This document shows, piece after piece, positions 8,269-17,219 of a DNA stretch of 64,000 nucleotides. The notes below the pieces were generated by a model. It saw nothing but the letters and a program-made list of their open reading frames with translations. It was not told the origin of the DNA and did not search any database. Within the stretch, counting starts at the first letter, position 1. Each line of letters opens with the position of its first letter. This stretch comes from Mucilaginibacter pedocola (GTDB lineage Bacteria; Bacteroidota; Bacteroidia; Sphingobacteriales; Sphingobacteriaceae). The stretch is taken from positions 124,001-188,000 of the forward strand of contig NZ_MBTF01000003.1 in the NCBI RefSeq assembly GCF_002013915.1. The letters are read 5' to 3'. The position numbers and the translations under genes were made by a program.

Positions 8269-9018
8269 TTAGATAGAGATAAGCGAATCCAAATTCCAGT
8301 TCTTAATTTCTTCGATGCTGATGTGTCCTTCGTAGATGGCTTTGCCAACTACGCACGACTCTACTTTGATAGCGCTTAGCTGTTCGATATCTTTCATGGA
8401 GCTTACACCACCCGAAGCGATCAGTTTGATGAACGGCGAATGATCCAGCAGTTTTTCGTACAGATCCACACCTGCGCCGCCCAGTTTGCCGTCTTTATTA
8501 ATGTCTGTACACAGGAAACGGAAGAAACCTAACGCCAAGCACTTGTCAACATAGTCCATCAGTTTAATGGGCGAACTTTCCATCCAGCCCGAGTATTTTA
8601 TTACCTCGTCCAATACATCGATAGCGATAACTACCTGGTCGCTGCATTTATCGCGGCCGCAGATAGCTTTGCTGAGTTCCTCAAGGAAGGCAGGGTTAGT
8701 GATGGCTTGCGTACCTACTATTACGCGGTGCACGCCGGCATCTATCAGTTCTTTCACCTTATCAATGCTGCGCACGCCGCCGCCATATTGCACCTGCATG
8801 TCTGTTTTGCGTATTACATCAAACAGGTATTGCTGGTTGCTGAAGTCGTTTTTAGCACCGTTAAGGTCGATGATGTGGATGAAGTTGGTACCATTGCTTT
8901 GGTAACGCTCTATCATCTCTTCCAGGGTAACGTCGTATTCGGTTACCTGCGAGTAATCGCCTTCGCGAAGCCTAACAACTTTTTTATTTAAAATGTCAAT
9001 GGCGGGGATAATATACAT
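8269..9018 (-). CDS. hisA: Phosphoribosylformimino-AICAR ribotide isomerase
   Basis: ProFAR isomerase, step 4 of histidine biosynthesis. The 249-residue (beta/alpha)8 barrel has the catalytic Asp in IPAIDILNKKVVRL and the second catalytic Asp in CTDINKDGKLGG, with phosphate loops QYGGGVRS and IASGGVSS. It starts at an ATG 5 bp after the hisH stop codon, indicating tight coupling with hisH. Confidence 0.96.
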   Translation of the reverse strand: MYIIPAIDILNKKVVRLREGDYSQVTEYDVTLEEMIERYQSNGTNFIHIIDLNGAKNDFSNQQYLFDVIRKTDMQVQYGGGVRSIDKVKELIDAGVHRVIVGTQAITNPAFLEELSKAICGRDKCSDQVVIAIDVLDEVIKYSGWMESSPIKLMDYVDKCLALGFFRFLCTDINKDGKLGGAGVDLYEKLLDHSPFIKLIASGGVSSMKDIEQLSAIKVESCVVGKAIYEGHISIEEIKNWNLDSLISI

Positions 9019-9023
9019 TGCTA

Positions 9024-9614
9024 TCAGATTTGTGAAAAGTTCTTTAATAATTGTTCGCCGTAGGTGCCTGATTTCTCGGGGTGGAACTGCACACCATAAA
9101 AATTATCCCTCCAAATTGATGCCGAAAACGGGTGGATATAATTTGTTGACGATAAAGTATATAACGGTTCATACTCAATAAAGTATGAATGTACAAAGTA
9201 AAAGTGTGAACCGGTTGGAATATTTGTAAAAAGCGGGTTTTCTTTCTCCGGAAAAACTTGGTTCCAGCCCGTATGCGGTACTTTAAAACCATCAGTTTGT
9301 GGGAATTTCATGGTTTTGATGGGGAACAATCCCAACAGATTGCTGTCGCCTTCTTCGCTGTACGATGTAAGCAATTGCATGCCCACACAAATGCCCAGCG
9401 TTGGCTTATCAAGCGCCTTTATTGCAGGCACCAGCCCGGTGCTTTCCAGCTTGTGCATAGCAGCACCAGCGTGGCCCACGCCGGGGATAATATACCGGTC
9501 GTACTGTGGCAGGTCGGCCTCGGTGTTTACCATGCCATAGGCAATGCCCAGCCTGTCTAAAGTGGCCGTTAGCGAGAAAATGTTGCCTGCGCCGTAGCGT
9601 ATTATTCCTATCAT
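9024..9614 (-). CDS. hisH: Imidazole glycerol phosphate synthase, glutaminase subunit
   Basis: Class I glutamine amidotransferase that hydrolyses glutamine and feeds ammonia to HisF. The nucleophile is Cys76 in LGICVGMQLL. The His-Glu pair of the triad is in YGVQFHPEKSG near the C-terminus. Length (196 aa) is normal. The gene is 5 bp upstream of hisA and 85 bp downstream of hisB, a gap filled by an inverted repeat. Confidence 0.96.
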   Translation of the reverse strand: MIGIIRYGAGNIFSLTATLDRLGIAYGMVNTEADLPQYDRYIIPGVGHAGAAMHKLESTGLVPAIKALDKPTLGICVGMQLLTSYSEEGDSNLLGLFPIKTMKFPQTDGFKVPHTGWNQVFPEKENPLFTNIPTGSHFYFVHSYFIEYEPLYTLSSTNYIHPFSASIWRDNFYGVQFHPEKSGTYGEQLLKNFSQI

Positions 9615-9621
9615 TTTTTAT

Positions 9622-9697
9622 TAGAATCAAGAACCAAGAGATAAGAATCAAGAAAGAGCGCATTGTCTTGTCTCTTGATTCTTACCTCTTGACTCTA
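9622..9697. repeat. Inverted repeat between hisB and hisH
   Basis: Left units TTAGAATCAAGAACCAAGAG and AAGAATCAAGA are matched by TCTTGATTCTTACCTCTTGA on the right. The element ends 2 bp before the hisB stop codon and fills the whole gap. Confidence 0.7.
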
Positions 9698-9699
9698 TC

Positions 9700-10848
9700 T
9701 TACAAAAGTCCTTTTGTAGAAGGTAAAACCATTTTATTTACGTCTCTTTTTACCGCCACTTTTATCGCTTTGGCAAAGGCCTTAAATATAGCTTCAATTT
9801 TGTGATGTTCGTTTTGGCCTTCTGCTTTTATGTTGAGGTTGCTTTTTGAAGCATCGCTGAACGATTTGAAGAAGTGGTAGAACATCTCGGTTGGTACATC
9901 GCCCACCTTTTCGCGCTTGAACTCGGCATCCCAAACGATCCAGTTGCGGCCGCCGAAATCGATAGCTGCTTGTGCCAGGCAATCGTCCATAGGCAGGCAG
10001 AAACCATAGCGCTCAATGCCCATTTTGTTGCCAAGGGCTGTTGCCATTACCTCGCCAAGGGCAATGCCGGTATCTTCAATGGTGTGGTGCTCGTCTATAT
10101 GCAGGTCGCCTTTAGCGGTTATCTCCAGGTCCATGCTGCCGTGGCGGGCAATTTGATCCAGCATGTGGTCGAAGAAGTGCAGCCCGGTTGATATTTTGGC
10201 ATCGCCGGTTCCGTCGAGGTTCAGTTTAATGTATATATCGGTTTCCTTGGTAGTGCGGCGGTGTTCCATCACGCGCTCGCCCAGTTTCAGAAACTCGTAA
10301 ATATCTTTCCAGCTCAGTGTTTGCAAGGCGATAACATCTGCCAAATTGCTTTCGTTTTCGGGAGTGAACTCGCCATCGCCCAAACCGGAGTTGTTGTTTA
10401 TCCAGATAGCTTTTGCGCCAAGGTTTTTGGCCAGCAGCACATCGTTCTTGCGGTCGCCAATGGTGAAAGAGTTGGCAAGATCGTATTTAGTGGTATCGAG
10501 ATATTGCGTTAACAGTCCGGTCGCAGGTTTGCGGGTAGGGGCATTGTCTTTAGCAAAGGTGCGGTCGATAGCCTGGTAGCTGAAGTGAACGCCCTCGTTC
10601 TCAAATGTTTTCAGGATGAGGTTGTGCACGGGGTGAAACGTATCCTCGGGGAACGATGCGGTACCAAGGCCGTCCTGATTGGTTACCATTACCAGTTCGT
10701 AATCGAGTTCAGCGGCTATTTTTGGCAGGTATTGCAGTGCGCCGGGGTAAAAGGTAAGCTTGGCGAACGAATCTATCTGCTCATCAGTAGTTTCGTTGAT
10801 GAGTGTACCGTCGCGGTCTATAAACAGTATTTTTTGCAGCTTGCTCAT
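9700..10848 (-). CDS. hisB: Bifunctional histidinol-phosphatase / imidazoleglycerol-phosphate dehydratase
   Basis: Catalyses steps 6 and 8 of histidine biosynthesis. The N-terminal HAD phosphatase (about 1-165) starts [16 protein letters not shown] with the nucleophile Asp in DRDGTL and has [15 protein letters not shown]. The C-terminal dehydratase (about 190-382) has the metal-binding [14 protein letters not shown] and [15 protein letters not shown]. The ATG at 10848 overlaps the hisC TGA as ATGA, fixing the start and implying translational coupling. A longer reading frame to 10926 is within hisC and is not used. Confidence 0.97.
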   Translation of the reverse strand: MSKLQKILFIDRDGTLINETTDEQIDSFAKLTFYPGALQYLPKIAAELDYELVMVTNQDGLGTASFPEDTFHPVHNLILKTFENEGVHFSYQAIDRTFAKDNAPTRKPATGLLTQYLDTTKYDLANSFTIGDRKNDVLLAKNLGAKAIWINNNSGLGDGEFTPENESNLADVIALQTLSWKDIYEFLKLGERVMEHRRTTKETDIYIKLNLDGTGDAKISTGLHFFDHMLDQIARHGSMDLEITAKGDLHIDEHHTIEDTGIALGEVMATALGNKMGIERYGFCLPMDDCLAQAAIDFGGRNWIVWDAEFKREKVGDVPTEMFYHFFKSFSDASKSNLNIKAEGQNEHHKIEAIFKAFAKAIKVAVKRDVNKMVLPSTKGLL

Positions 10849-11891
10849 TTGTATTGCTGTAGGGTTTCTATAAGGGTGGTGTTTTCTCCGGGGGTGCCAA
10901 CGGTAATGCGCAGGCAGCCTTCGCAAAGTTCTACATTGGTGCGGTTACGAACGATGATGCCTTTATCTACCAAATAATTGTATATGCCGGTAGCATCGGT
11001 AGTTTTTACCAAAATGAAGTTGGCATCAGATGGGTAGATATCCAGCACAAATGGCATGTCTTTAAGTGTTAGCACCAATTTATCGCGCTGGGCAAGGGTT
11101 TCTTTTATCCAATCGTTCACCTGCCCAACGTTTTGCAGTGCTTGCAGCGCTAATTGTTGCGATGCTTCGTTTACGTTGTAAGGCGGTTTTACGCGGTTCA
11201 TCACCTCAATGATCTCTTCGCTGGCAAAGGCCATACCTACACGTAAGCCTGCTAAACCCCATGCTTTAGAGAGGGTTTGCATCACCACCAGGTTAGCATA
11301 TTCGGTAAGTTCCTGTATAAAGCTTTTTTGGCGGCTGAAGTTGATATAAGCCTCATCAACCACTACAATGCCTTTAAAGTTGGCCAGCAGAGTTTCCACA
11401 TCCTCGCGGTTGATGGAGTTGCCGGTAGGGTTGTTGGGTGAGCAAATGAATATCAGCTTGGTATGTTCATCAATAGCTTCGGCAATGCCATTAAGGTCGA
11501 GCTGATACTCTTCGGTAAGCACTACCTTTTTGGTTTCTACATCATTAATATTGGCCGATACCTGGTACATGCCGTAAGTAGGGGGCACAATGATCACATT
11601 ATCAACACCCGGGTTGCAAAAGCTGCGGAACAGGATATCGATGGCCTCATCGCTGCCGTTGCCTACAAAAATATTGCGCACCGGCAGGCCCTTTATCTCT
11701 TTTAGGCGCAGCTTAATAGCATGCTGCATAGGATCGGGGTAGCGGTTGTACGCGGTAGGCAGGGGCGAACCGAAAGCGTTTTCGTTCGCATCTAAAAACA
11801 CGCTGGCCTCGCCCTGGAACTCATCCCTTGCGGACGAGTAGGGGGTTAGGTTTTTAATGTTTTTACGAAGAAGGGTATTTATATCGAACAT
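10845..11891 (-). CDS. hisC: Histidinol-phosphate aminotransferase
   Basis: PLP-dependent class I/II aminotransferase that converts imidazole acetol phosphate to histidinol phosphate, step 7. The 348-residue protein has [24 protein letters not shown] and the PLP-binding Lys in [14 protein letters not shown]. It overlaps hisB by four bases at the 3' end. Upstream, between it and hisD, lie a perfect 15-bp palindrome and a GTCATTGCGAG repeat. Confidence 0.97.
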   Translation of the reverse strand: MFDINTLLRKNIKNLTPYSSARDEFQGEASVFLDANENAFGSPLPTAYNRYPDPMQHAIKLRLKEIKGLPVRNIFVGNGSDEAIDILFRSFCNPGVDNVIIVPPTYGMYQVSANINDVETKKVVLTEEYQLDLNGIAEAIDEHTKLIFICSPNNPTGNSINREDVETLLANFKGIVVVDEAYINFSRQKSFIQELTEYANLVVMQTLSKAWGLAGLRVGMAFASEEIIEVMNRVKPPYNVNEASQQLALQALQNVGQVNDWIKETLAQRDKLVLTLKDMPFVLDIYPSDANFILVKTTDATGIYNYLVDKGIIVRNRTNVELCEGCLRITVGTPGENTTLIETLQQYK

Positions 11892-11909
11892 GGTATTGCG
11901 TCTGTATTA

Positions 11910-11940
11910 GATTTGACAACTTTTAAAAAGTTGTCAAATC
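11910..11940. repeat. Perfect 15-bp palindrome upstream of hisC
   Basis: Arms GATTTGACAACTTTT and AAAAGTTGTCAAATC pair perfectly around a single central base. It starts 19 bp upstream of the hisC ATG. It is independent of the adjacent GTCATTGCGAG element. Confidence 0.75.
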
Positions 11941-11955
11941 TTGTTTGTCCTTTTT

Positions 11956-12045
11956 GTCATTGCGAGCGAAGCGCGGCAACCTCGTCGTTTGCATGGCGTT
12001 CATGCTTAGCTAAGAGGTTGCTTCGTCGTTCCTCCTCGCAATGAC
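11956..12045. repeat. Inverted repeat, GTCATTGCGAG family, between hisD and hisC
   Basis: Exact outer arms GTCATTGCGAG / CTCGCAATGAC, with GCGGCAACCTCGTCG and GAGGTTGCTTCGTCG inside. It begins about 5 bp after the hisD stop codon on the mRNA strand. Same family as 8161-8265. Confidence 0.85.
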
Positions 12046-12050
12046 ATTAT

Positions 12051-13340
12051 TTATTTATTGTTAAGCCTCACGGAAACTGCATTCCGGTGCGCATGCAGTC
12101 CTTCCATATCTGCCAGTATCTCTACGGCCGGGCCTATGTTTTGTATGCCTTCGTCGGTTAAAAACTGGAAGGTCACTTTTTTTACGAACGAATCTACCGA
12201 TACACCTGAGTAGGCTCTTGCATAACTGCTGGTAGGCAGCGTATGGTTTGTACCTGACGCATAATCGCCCACACTCTCGGGCGTTAAATTGCCCAGAAAT
12301 ACCGAACCTGCATTTTTGATGCCGGCAGTTAGCCCCTTCCAGTTGGTTGTGGCCAATATCAAGTGCTCGGGGGCGTACACATTGCTGAAGTCCATCGCCT
12401 CGTCCAGCGTGTTGGTGATCACGATGTACGAGTTATCTATCGCCTGTTTTGCAATTTCGGCACGCGGTAATACGGTCAGTTGTTTTTCCACTTCGGCAAG
12501 GGTAGCATCGGCAATGGTTTGCGATGTGGTTACCAAAATGGCCTGGCTGTCTACACCGTGTTCGGCTTGTGCCAGCAGGTCGGCTGCCACAAAGGCCGGG
12601 TTGGCAGTTTCGTCAGCAATAATTAATACTTCCGATGGGCCTGCCGGCATATCAATCGCCGTGGTAGTTGTGCTTTGGATGATGGTTTTAGCCTTGGTTA
12701 CGAACTGGTTACCCGGGCCAAATATCTTGTCCACTTTACTGATGGTTTGCGTACCATAGGCCATAGCCGCAACGGCTTGCGAACCACCCACAAGGTACAC
12801 TTTATCTATACCCAGCAACAGCGCCACATAAGCTATAAAAGCATTCACCTTACCATTTTTTTGCGGGGGCGAACAAACTACTATCTCATCGCAGCCGGCA
12901 ATGCGGGCGGGTATGCCCAGCATTAAAAAGGTTGATGGCAGCACGGCCGTTCCGCCGGGTATGTACAGGCCTACTTTTTCTATGGCCCGCAATTCGCGCC
13001 AGCAGGTTACACCCGCCATAGTTTCTACCTTGTCCTCGGTTTTTAACTGCGACTGGTGGAATTTGTAGATATTATTATAAGCCGTTTGCAGAGCTTTCTG
13101 CTGGGCAGGGGATACAGCGGCGGCAATTTCCTCCAGCTCGGCTTTATCTAAATAAAGCCTATCCAGTTCTACCTTGTCAAACTTCAGGGCATAATCATAC
13201 AAAGCCGCGTCGCCGTTTTGCTTTACATGCGCTATCACATCCTCCACCAAAGTACGTATCTCGTTAGCCGGGTCAACGTTGCGTTGGGTGAGGGAGTTTA
13301 CGTCGTCTTTGCTTAAATTTCCGTAGTTATAAGTTTTCAT
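12051..13340 (-). CDS. hisD: Histidinol dehydrogenase
   Basis: Zinc- and NAD-dependent enzyme that performs the last two oxidations, histidinol to histidine. The 429-residue protein has the conserved GLYIPGGTAVLPSTFLM segment, the family signature with DMPAGPSEVLIIADE, zinc ligands in LLAQAEHG and the late SGTNHTLPT / ARAYSGVS region. Length is normal. It lies between hisG and hisC. The 150-bp gap to hisG carries a CAGTT-family repeat. Confidence 0.97.
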   Translation of the reverse strand: MKTYNYGNLSKDDVNSLTQRNVDPANEIRTLVEDVIAHVKQNGDAALYDYALKFDKVELDRLYLDKAELEEIAAAVSPAQQKALQTAYNNIYKFHQSQLKTEDKVETMAGVTCWRELRAIEKVGLYIPGGTAVLPSTFLMLGIPARIAGCDEIVVCSPPQKNGKVNAFIAYVALLLGIDKVYLVGGSQAVAAMAYGTQTISKVDKIFGPGNQFVTKAKTIIQSTTTTAIDMPAGPSEVLIIADETANPAFVAADLLAQAEHGVDSQAILVTTSQTIADATLAEVEKQLTVLPRAEIAKQAIDNSYIVITNTLDEAMDFSNVYAPEHLILATTNWKGLTAGIKNAGSVFLGNLTPESVGDYASGTNHTLPTSSYARAYSGVSVDSFVKKVTFQFLTDEGIQNIGPAVEILADMEGLHAHRNAVSVRLNNK

Positions 13341-13360
13341 TCCACTTACAATTATCTTTA

Positions 13361-13500
13361 CAGTGGGCAGTTTACAGTTGGCAGTTTGCTTTTTTAGTTC
13401 GCAGTTTACGGTTGGCGGTTTGCAATTTTGTTTTCTGCAAACTGATCATTGCTATCCGCCCACTGCTAACTGTGAACTGCCCACTGCAAACTGTCAACTA
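13361..13500. repeat. Inverted repeat, CAGTT-GCAGTT family (copy 3), between hisG and hisD
   Basis: Left units CAGTGGGCAGTTTACAGTTG match right units AACTGCCCACTGCAAACTGT. The right end includes the TAG stop codon of hisG. Confidence 0.82.
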
Positions 13501-14349
13501 CAATATTATCTTCTCTATCGGCATTACCACAATGCCTTGTGCGCCGGCTTGTTTTAGCTGGCTTATGCGGTCCCAAAAGTCGCGCTCAGGGATAACGGTG
13601 TGTACCGCTACCCATTCCGGCTCGGCCAATGGCACTACCGAAGGGCTTTTTACGCCCGGCAATAAAGCTGTAACCGCGGCTAAGTTCTCTTTCAAAACGT
13701 TAAGCACCACGTATTTAGTTTCTTTGGCACGCAGTACCGATTGTATGCGCTGGATAAGTTCCTGTATCAGGTCGTCGTTCTCGTTGCCTTTGTTGCTTAT
13801 CAATATGGCTTCGCTGCTCATTACATCAGCAAAAGGTTTTAAGCCGTTGCTTTTTAAAGTGCCACCGGTAGATACCAGATCGCAAATGGCATCGCTTAAA
13901 CCTAAGCCCGGCGAAATTTCTACCGAACCCGAAATAGTGCGTATCTCCGAGTTGATGCCTTTTTCTTCCAGGAATTTTTTCAGGATAACGGGGTAGGTGG
14001 TAGCAATGGCTTTGCCGTTGAGGTCTTCAAGCGTAGCTATGCTGTTGTTGTTTGGTACCGCTATTTTAAGTGAACATTTGCCAAAGCCAAGGCGCTGCAG
14101 GTAAGCAACGTCCACTTCGGTTTCTTCTATCACGTTTTCGCCTACAATGCCCAAATCGGCAATACCATCCTGAACGTATTCGGGGATATCATCGTCGCGC
14201 AAAAAGAGTATTTCTAACGGGAAGTTTGATACCGGGGAGATAAGCGAGCTCTTGTAATTTTCAAAATTAAGGCCGCAATTCTTTAATAATTCAACGGATT
14301 TTTCGTTGAGCCGACCCGATTTTTGGATCGCTATTTTTAGTGTTTTCAC
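13498..14349 (-). CDS. hisG: ATP phosphoribosyltransferase, long form
   Basis: First and committed step of histidine biosynthesis, condensing ATP and PRPP. At 283 residues it is the long HisG form with a C-terminal ACT-like regulatory domain (about 205-283), so it should not need HisZ and should be feedback-inhibited by histidine. It starts MKTLKIAIQKSGRL. The PRPP-binding region is near DAICDLVSTGGTLK. The start codon is GTG at 14349, with no in-frame ATG nearby. It is the first structural gene of the operon, 58 bp downstream of a His-rich leader ORF. Confidence 0.96.
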   Translation of the reverse strand: MKTLKIAIQKSGRLNEKSVELLKNCGLNFENYKSSLISPVSNFPLEILFLRDDDIPEYVQDGIADLGIVGENVIEETEVDVAYLQRLGFGKCSLKIAVPNNNSIATLEDLNGKAIATTYPVILKKFLEEKGINSEIRTISGSVEISPGLGLSDAICDLVSTGGTLKSNGLKPFADVMSSEAILISNKGNENDDLIQELIQRIQSVLRAKETKYVVLNVLKENLAAVTALLPGVKSPSVVPLAEPEWVAVHTVIPERDFWDRISQLKQAGAQGIVVMPIEKIIL

Positions 14350-14407
14350 AAAATGAGATTAAGGTACTATAATAAAATGGGGCTGTTATTTCACGTAGAA
14401 ACATACA

Positions 14408-14470
14408 TTATCTATTCATCACCGGGCGGTGATGGTGCAAATGCAGATGATGTTGTTTACGTGCGTCCAT
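14408..14470 (-). CDS. hisL: Histidine operon leader peptide (20 aa, six His)
   Basis: A 20-codon ORF in the 5' leader of the his operon reads MDARKQHHLHLHHHRPVMNR. It has six His codons within eight positions (residues 7, 8, 10, 12, 13 and 14). Such a run next to hisG is the hallmark of ribosome-mediated attenuation, in which scarce His-tRNA stalls the ribosome on the leader. The ATG is about 28 nt after the predicted transcription start. The stop codon is 58 bp before hisG. I saw no GC-rich hairpin followed by a U run before hisG, so the output step may not be a classical intrinsic terminator. Confidence 0.88.
   Translation of the reverse strand: MDARKQHHLHLHHHRPVMNR
14417..14434 (-). promoter_or_regulatory. 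Hairpin overlapping the last His codons of the his leader
   Basis: In the leader RNA CATCACC and GGTGATG form a perfect 7-bp stem with a GCCC loop over codons 13-18. The 3' arm can alternatively pair, with one G-U, with the CATCATC formed by the first two His codons at about 14446-14452. Ribosome position could therefore choose between the two structures. Confidence 0.55.
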
Positions 14471-14502
14471 TTATTGTATAGTAAAACTATAGATTAGCGC
14501 TG

Positions 14503-14533
14503 CAAATATAAACACGAGAATGTTAAATCAAAA
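14503..14533 (-). promoter_or_regulatory. Predicted his operon promoter
   Basis: On the minus strand TTTTG (14533-14529) is followed after 18 bp by TATATTTG (14510-14503). This matches the Bacteroidetes -33 TTTG and -7 TAnnTTTG pattern. Transcription would begin near 14497, giving a leader of about 150 nt before hisG. Confidence 0.72.
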
Positions 14534-14889
14534 TAATAACTCGTTTTTTTGACAGGATTAAGGGATTTAGGGATTATTGCAGGATTTTTTTTGCACCGAT
14601 TCCACCGATTTTCTTTGATTTCACTGATGAATTTCATTGTAGAGACGCAATACTTTGCGTCTCCCGGTTGCAAGTCCACAATGCTTTTTTGACAGGATTA
14701 AGGGATGGGCACGATTTAACAGGATTTTTTTGTCACCGATTCCACCGATTTGTTTTGATTCCACCGATTTTACTTAGATTTTTTGTCTGAACTCGAATTA
14801 AACGAATTTTAATAATGGGCAGAATGGATTGTGGATATCGCTTCTGGCTATTCCTTAAATTCCTTAAAATTCGAGTTCAGAAATTACCC
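14534..14889. repeat. Composite intergenic repeat region
   Basis: No gene is seen here. Two copies of a GACAGGATTAAGGGAT-start unit lie at 14551 and 14691. Both are followed by TTTGCACCGATTCCACCGATT-like text with short degenerate repeats of CCACCGATTT. Between them is a perfect hairpin GAGACGCAA / TTGCGTCTC (14642-14663). A third inverted pair, TCTGAACTCGAATT (14786-14799) and AATTCGAGTTCAGA (14868-14881), closes next to the stop codon of the downstream membrane-protein gene. Confidence 0.75.
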
Positions 14890-16428
14890 TTAATCCGTCC
14901 TCGTTTCGTCCTTGCTTTTATCGTACTCGTATATAGCGCCTTCGGGGAACTGTTTCAGCAGTTTCAGGTTGCGTACTTTTTGGATATCCTTAATGTTGAT
15001 CAACTCTGGGTTTTCGAGGTTGTTGAACCACACGAGGTAGTAATGGTCGCGGCGGTAGAATAGGGCAACATCGTTTTTAAAATACCTGTGCGGTAATAAA
15101 TAGGCCGACATGCCCGAGAAGAAGTAAACCGCCTCGTGTGCATCGGTATAAATAAGCACCTTGGGGTCCATGAATTTTTTGCCCTCGTCGCTGCGTAGAA
15201 AGTTGGCAAATTCGTTTTCCTGCCAGCTGCTGTCGGTATAGCCGGGAGCGCCGTAATCATCGGCCACCTGGTCCATGTAACGCTTATAATCTATATAGCC
15301 CTCTTTGCCAATAAAGCCCAGCATTATTATAGTAGCTATGGTGCCAATGATTTGGCGGGTGCGTTTGGTGTCGACGCTCTTTATCCACAACAATACCCAA
15401 CTGGTATATCCCCAAAGCGCTGTTATATATAAAGGTGAGAGTAAACGGCTATTGATACGCTCGTACCGCGAGAAGGTGCTGGATAGGATGATGAACAAAC
15501 CATAAACCAACGAGAAGGTGATGGCCAAATTCTCGTAGCTGTTCAAACTCCTGCGGAAATAATTAATAGCAAGTGCTACGATGAAACCTAATAGTATAAC
15601 CGAAGCAATAGGTATGGCCAGGAAGTATTGTTCGGGCGTGAAACCCATCCAATCGCACATAATAGTGCCGAAGTAGTACAGGTTTTTAATAAAAGGGGTA
15701 ATAGATGGTTCGCGCGGGCCGGTTACTGTGCCTGTTGCAAAGGTATTAAAGGTAAGGTTGGCCACCAGCAGCGATATACATATTATACCATATATAAATA
15801 TATGCCCTATCTTCTTTTTAATAGGCAGCGATCTATCTAATAATAAAAGCAAGCCTCCCGTGCCTACTATGGTTACCGCTGCATATCGGGTAACGCAGCC
15901 AATGGCGGCAATAATGGCGGCCAATACCAGCCATTTGCCGGCATGCGTATTTAAATACTGGCGAAAAGCAACAATAAAGAATAATACCTCTAATATAAAC
16001 AGCGTTTCCGACCATAAATACGAATATATCTGCAGTAGGCCCGGGCTTAATGCGATAGCCACCAGTAGCAACCATTTATACAATTGCGATGATGGAGCAA
16101 AGCGGTTCATGATCCAGCCGGCCGTATATAATAAGGAGGCGAATAACGTTCCGTTTAATATTACACCAAAGGCGGTAGGGTCTACCCGGGTGATCACCTT
16201 AATAATGCCCAAAAACAAAGGGTAAAACATCGGGAAATCGACGATAGGGATGCCGTTAAATGTTTTCAGGGTGCCTTCGGCAGAAAAGCTGCGGGCCGCG
16301 CTAGTGTACATAATAGAGTCGGGCGAAATGCCGATGCCGCTGTAACTGGTGTACAGGCAAATTAAAAAAAAGCCAAGCCCGCAAGCTATAAGCGTGCTGA
16401 TATCGTGTATGGGTTTCGGTTTTACCAT
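14890..16428 (-). CDS. Polytopic membrane protein, GT-C glycosyltransferase-like
   Basis: A 512-residue integral membrane protein with about ten hydrophobic segments up to residue 370 and a soluble C-terminal domain from about 390. The first extracytoplasmic loop contains SGIGISPDSIMYTSAARSF. An acidic residue in this position is typical of ArnT/PMT-like GT-C enzymes, which transfer sugars from polyprenyl carriers. The donor and acceptor cannot be inferred, and no glycan cluster is adjacent. A general membrane protein of unknown function is the alternative. Confidence 0.72.
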   Translation of the reverse strand: MVKPKPIHDISTLIACGLGFFLICLYTSYSGIGISPDSIMYTSAARSFSAEGTLKTFNGIPIVDFPMFYPLFLGIIKVITRVDPTAFGVILNGTLFASLLYTAGWIMNRFAPSSQLYKWLLLVAIALSPGLLQIYSYLWSETLFILEVLFFIVAFRQYLNTHAGKWLVLAAIIAAIGCVTRYAAVTIVGTGGLLLLLDRSLPIKKKIGHIFIYGIICISLLVANLTFNTFATGTVTGPREPSITPFIKNLYYFGTIMCDWMGFTPEQYFLAIPIASVILLGFIVALAINYFRRSLNSYENLAITFSLVYGLFIILSSTFSRYERINSRLLSPLYITALWGYTSWVLLWIKSVDTKRTRQIIGTIATIIMLGFIGKEGYIDYKRYMDQVADDYGAPGYTDSSWQENEFANFLRSDEGKKFMDPKVLIYTDAHEAVYFFSGMSAYLLPHRYFKNDVALFYRRDHYYLVWFNNLENPELINIKDIQKVRNLKLLKQFPEGAIYEYDKSKDETRTD

Positions 16429-16488
16429 TACCGTGTAAAAGGAAAAAAGCTATAAATTGTTTTTATTGGCTTAATTATGGTGGCTATT

Positions 16489-16710
16489 TAACCGCAAAGG
16501 GCGCAGAGATTTGCAGTTTAGTTAGCGCAAAGAGGCACAAAGCCTGTCCTGCTAATTTATTTCACGCAAAGGCGCAAAGCCGCAAAGAAAAATTGTAACA
16601 GATGATAAACTTTTTGAAAACTCACTCCTTTAGCTCTTCATCAGTTTGCAAAGCCTTTGCGTTCTTTGCGCTCACCGCCGCGCTAATACTCTGCGTGCTT
16701 TGCGGTTAAA
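16489..16710. repeat. Large inverted repeat, CGCAAAG / CTTTGCG family (copy 1)
   Basis: Outer arms TTTAACCGCAAAG and CTTTGCGGTTAAA frame a region made of degenerate units such as GGCGCAAAGCCGCAAAG. Related large elements occur at 29902-30083, 42914-43138 and 52633-52783. It occupies most of the gap between the membrane-protein gene and the gmhB-like gene. Confidence 0.8.
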
Positions 16711-16727
16711 TCCGCCACAAAGCAAAA

Positions 16728-17219
16728 TTATGCTATTTGGTCCAGCACTGTTGCTATAGGCTGGTCGCTATCAATTAATATACCTTTTACGCCGGCGGCG
16801 GTGCCTGCTTCTACGTCGCGTTCACGGTCGCCAATGAAGTAAGATTTTGATGGGTCGATGTTGTATTTCTCTATACCTTGTAATAAAAGGCCCGGTTTTG
16901 GCTTGCGGCAATCGCAGTCGCCGGTAAAGTTGGGGTGGTGGGGGCAGAAGAAGAAATCGGTTATCTCTACACCATGCTGTTGGTATACCTCTTTTAAATG
17001 AGCGTGCATTTTGCCCAGTTCGGCCAAATCGTACCAGCCTTTGGCTATGCCGCCTTGATTAGTGGCCACCAGTAACATGTAGCCGCGATCTTGCAATTCT
17101 TTCAGTGCATCAAAGTTGTCTAAAACGTGGAAATCTTCGAACTTGCAAACGTAGTCGCCCATCTCGCGGTTAAGCACGCCGTCGCGGTCTAAAAAAACTG
17201 CTTTATTTTTATCTGCCAT
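16728..17219 (-). CDS. gmhB: D-glycero-D-manno-heptose 1,7-bisphosphate phosphatase-like HAD hydrolase
   Basis: HAD-IIIA phosphatase of 163 residues. It has the nucleophile motif FLDRDGVLNRE, a zinc-binding loop FFCPHHPNFTGDCDCRKPKPG with Cys and His ligands, and the acidic motif YFIGDRERDVEAGTAAG. These features and the length match GmhB, which makes heptose 1-phosphate for ADP-heptose or related LPS/S-layer sugars. The histidinol-phosphatase domain of hisB belongs to the same superfamily but lacks this loop. No other heptose genes are adjacent, so the exact substrate is inferred. Confidence 0.83.
   Translation of the reverse strand: MADKNKAVFLDRDGVLNREMGDYVCKFEDFHVLDNFDALKELQDRGYMLLVATNQGGIAKGWYDLAELGKMHAHLKEVYQQHGVEITDFFFCPHHPNFTGDCDCRKPKPGLLLQGIEKYNIDPSKSYFIGDRERDVEAGTAAGVKGILIDSDQPIATVLDQIA

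Noticed and set aside
10849-10926. N-terminal extension of hisB into hisC
   Set aside because: It encodes antisense-like basic residues and overlaps the hisC coding region. The ATGA overlap at 10848 fixes the start.
14534-14889. A degraded mobile element
   Set aside because: The region has repeats and inverted pairs but no transposase remnant and no target-site duplication I can identify.
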